A DNA stretch of 14,653 nt from JBHHYR01 sp046757585 (GTDB lineage Bacteria; Desulfobacterota; Binatia; HRBIN30), in NCBI GenBank assembly GCA_046757585.1, contig JBHHYR010000089.1, positions 1 to 14,653 of the forward strand, given 5' to 3'. Below are positions 13,347 through 14,653 of this stretch, in pieces. Below the pieces are notes generated by a model, which was not told where the DNA came from, made no database searches, and worked only from the letters and a program-made list of their open reading frames with translations. Position 1 is the stretch's first letter; each line of letters starts with the position of its first letter. A program made the position numbers and the translations under genes.

Positions 13347-14153
13347 TCAGCTCAGTGTCGCGAGAAACGCGTGCAGCGTGGCACGGAATTCCTCCGGCTG
13401 CTCCACCGGCACGCTGTGGCCCGCATGATCAATGATCGCCAGCGTCGACCCGGTAATGCCTCGGTGCAACACCTCCGTACATTGCGGTGATGCGATACCG
13501 TCATCGCGGCCGGCCACGATCAGGGTCGGAACCTTGATGTTTCCAAGCTGCGCCGTCAGGTCCACCTGATTGCACGCCACGAGATCGAAGTAGCGCACGC
13601 GGGGGTCGGTCTTCACTTGTTCCATCCACACCTCGCGCATGACGGCGAAGCTCGTTTGTGGGGAAAACGCTTCGGTCGTGAAGGGCTGTTGCATACGGCC
13701 TTGCATGACGTTCTTCCAGGTCTCGAGCATCGGCGGTGGGAGCTCGAATCGCGCTGCGCTCGCGACGAGCGCCAGTCCCCGTACGCGTTCCGGATACGCC
13801 AGGGTGTAGTCGATCGCGATTGCGCCTCCCATCGAGTGCCCGACGAGCACGGCCGGCCGCAACCCGAGCGCATCCACGAATGCCGCCAAGAACTCCCGAT
13901 AGGCCGTGATGCTCTTCAGGCTTTCCGTCCCGCCCGAGCGCCCGTGACCCGGGAAATCGAATGCCAGGGGGCTGTGCGCTTCAGCGAACGCGGCCACGTG
14001 CCGGCGCCAGATGTGCCCGTTCGAGCCCGCGCCGTGGATGAACAGAAGCACCTCACCCCGACCGAGGTCCGGCACCACGCCGGGCAACGTTGTCGGCCCG
14101 GCGTGCAAATATTGAACGGGGATGCCCCCGACGGACGTGTACTTCGTTGGCAT
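13347..14153 (-). CDS. Alpha/beta hydrolase
   Basis: The 268-residue alpha/beta-hydrolase fold has an oxyanion segment FIHGAGSNGHIW (38-49), DFPGHGRSGG (66-75), the nucleophile elbow GHSMGG (S107), the acid AGRDDGIAS (D218 or D217) and the base in DHAGHSVPVEQP (H246). The full Ser-Asp-His triad is in normal spacing, and the length fits the esterase/C-C hydrolase/epoxide group. No signal peptide is seen, so it is cytoplasmic. ATG 14153 is the assigned start; GTG 14174 is an alternative that overlaps the previous gene's stop as GTGA with AGGTGG before it. It could cleave an ester, lactone or vinylogous C-C bond in the pathway encoded around it, or a CoA thioester; sequence alone does not decide. 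Confidence 0.92.
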   Translation of the reverse strand: MPTKYTSVGGIPVQYLHAGPTTLPGVVPDLGRGEVLLFIHGAGSNGHIWRRHVAAFAEAHSPLAFDFPGHGRSGGTESLKSITAYREFLAAFVDALGLRPAVLVGHSMGGAIAIDYTLAYPERVRGLALVASAARFELPPPMLETWKNVMQGRMQQPFTTEAFSPQTSFAVMREVWMEQVKTDPRVRYFDLVACNQVDLTAQLGNIKVPTLIVAGRDDGIASPQCTEVLHRGITGSTLAIIDHAGHSVPVEQPEEFRATLHAFLATLS

Positions 14154-14170
14154 GCCAGCCTGCACCGGGT

Positions 14171-14452
14171 TCACTCGCCACCTGCGGCCAGGACCCCTGG
14201 AAGTGTCTCGTCCTTCTCCCACGGGCCGTCCGTTTGTCTCTGGATCACCGAGCCCACGTAGTCGTAGCGGTGCCAGTAAATGATGCGCTCTACGGCACCG
14301 GCCGGGTCGCGCAACGGGTGGCGATACGTCCAACGCTCGTTGAACTGCATCCCGTGCTCGTTGCGCTCGCGCGGATCATTGACACTGCCCTCGGTCAGAT
14401 CTGGCTGGCCGAAGAACTGCACGATGGCGTTGCGGCAGACGGCACCGGGCAT
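14171..14452 (-). CDS. 93-residue protein of unknown function downstream of nuoF
   Basis: The small soluble protein is not one I recognise. It is rich in aromatic and charged residues, with a dense middle (NEHGMQFNERWTYRHPLRDP, about 32-51) and AVERIIYWHRYDYVGSVIQR (54-73). No cysteine motif is seen beyond one Cys near the start, and there is no signal peptide or membrane segment. ATG 14452 begins one base after the nuoF stop and the gene ends within or just before the hydrolase start, so it belongs to the same transcript. The coding frame is supported by tight spacing and plausible composition; the longer open frame upstream (to 14572) is only antisense-like overlap with nuoF. Confidence 0.65.
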   Translation of the reverse strand: MPGAVCRNAIVQFFGQPDLTEGSVNDPRERNEHGMQFNERWTYRHPLRDPAGAVERIIYWHRYDYVGSVIQRQTDGPWEKDETLPGVLAAGGE

Positions 14453-14453
14453 G

Positions 14454-14653
14454 TCAGACCTCGAAGCTCTCCGGCCAGGGGCAACGCTGCTCGTCGACGT
14501 GCCGCTGGAAGTCGCTCCGGAAGCGCCGCAAGAACCCCCCGGCGGCCCACGCCGCCGTATCGGACAGGGCACAGATGGTCTGCCCCTCCATGAAGCCGCA
14601 GACGCTTTCGATCGTCTGGAGATCTTCCGGTAGGCCGGCGCCCTGATCGATCC
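14454..14653 (-). CDS. nuoF: NADH-quinone oxidoreductase subunit F, C-terminal fragment
   Basis: Only the last 65 residues are in the window; the N-terminal part lies beyond the right edge. The fragment reads DLQTIESVCGFMEGQTICAL (10-29), then SDTAAW and FLRRFRSDFQRHV. The TICAL(S/G)D segment is the NuoF hallmark that supplies the fourth cysteine of the N3 [4Fe-4S] cluster (Cys27 of the fragment), and the FLRRFRSDF tail matches the family. NuoF holds FMN and oxidises NADH in complex I or in related NuoEF-type soluble modules. Whether this is part of a full nuo operon cannot be seen. Its stop is one base from the next gene start. Confidence 0.88.
   Translation of the reverse strand, partial: IDQGAGLPEDLQTIESVCGFMEGQTICALSDTAAWAAGGFLRRFRSDFQRHVDEQRCPWPESFEV

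Overview
The window is a GC-rich bacterial chromosome segment with densely packed genes and no mobile elements, tRNA, rRNA or CRISPR seen. The order ffh - rpsP - khpA - rimM - trmD - SPOUT methyltransferase - rplS is typical of deltaproteobacteria-like lineages (Desulfobacterota, Myxococcota, Binatota and relatives). Together with high GC and a neighbouring acyl-CoA/lipid gene cluster, this suggests an uncultured or environmental member of that broad group. The taxonomic call is inference.

Layout. (1) Positions 1-1690, minus strand: an ATP-grasp protein that runs off the left edge, preceded in its transcript by an HtrA-like protease fold plus PDZ protein whose catalytic triad is missing. (2) Positions 1771-4013, plus strand: pabB and pabC, which make p-aminobenzoate for folate, transcribed divergently from region 1. 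(3) Positions 4151-4976, plus strand: two small uncharacterised proteins, one soluble and one a single-pass membrane coiled-coil protein. (4) Positions 5118-9287, plus strand: the SRP/ribosome maturation operon, from ffh through rplS, with overlapping start and stop codons. (5) Positions 14653-9374, minus strand: a long co-directional cluster. In transcription order it holds the C-terminus of NuoF, a 93-residue unknown protein, an alpha/beta hydrolase, a thiolase-like protein, a DUF35 Zn-ribbon/OB protein, a PHP phosphoesterase, two MaoC-like hot-dog proteins and a PlsC/MGAT-like acyltransferase. It converges with rplS at about 9288-9373.

How the genes work together. Regions 2 and 4 are housekeeping: folate precursor synthesis, co-translational membrane targeting, 16S/30S maturation and tRNA m1G37 methylation. 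Region 5 looks like an acyl-CoA module. A thiolase-like/DUF35 pair beside a MaoC pair recalls the Ltp2-ChsH1/ChsH2 steroid side-chain cleavage machinery. Here, however, the thiolase-like protein has no cysteine at the usual nucleophile position and the HadB-like MaoC protein lacks the Asp-His hydratase dyad, so its chemistry is not ordinary beta-oxidation. This cluster and the inactive HtrA-like/ATP-grasp pair are the most interesting parts of the window.
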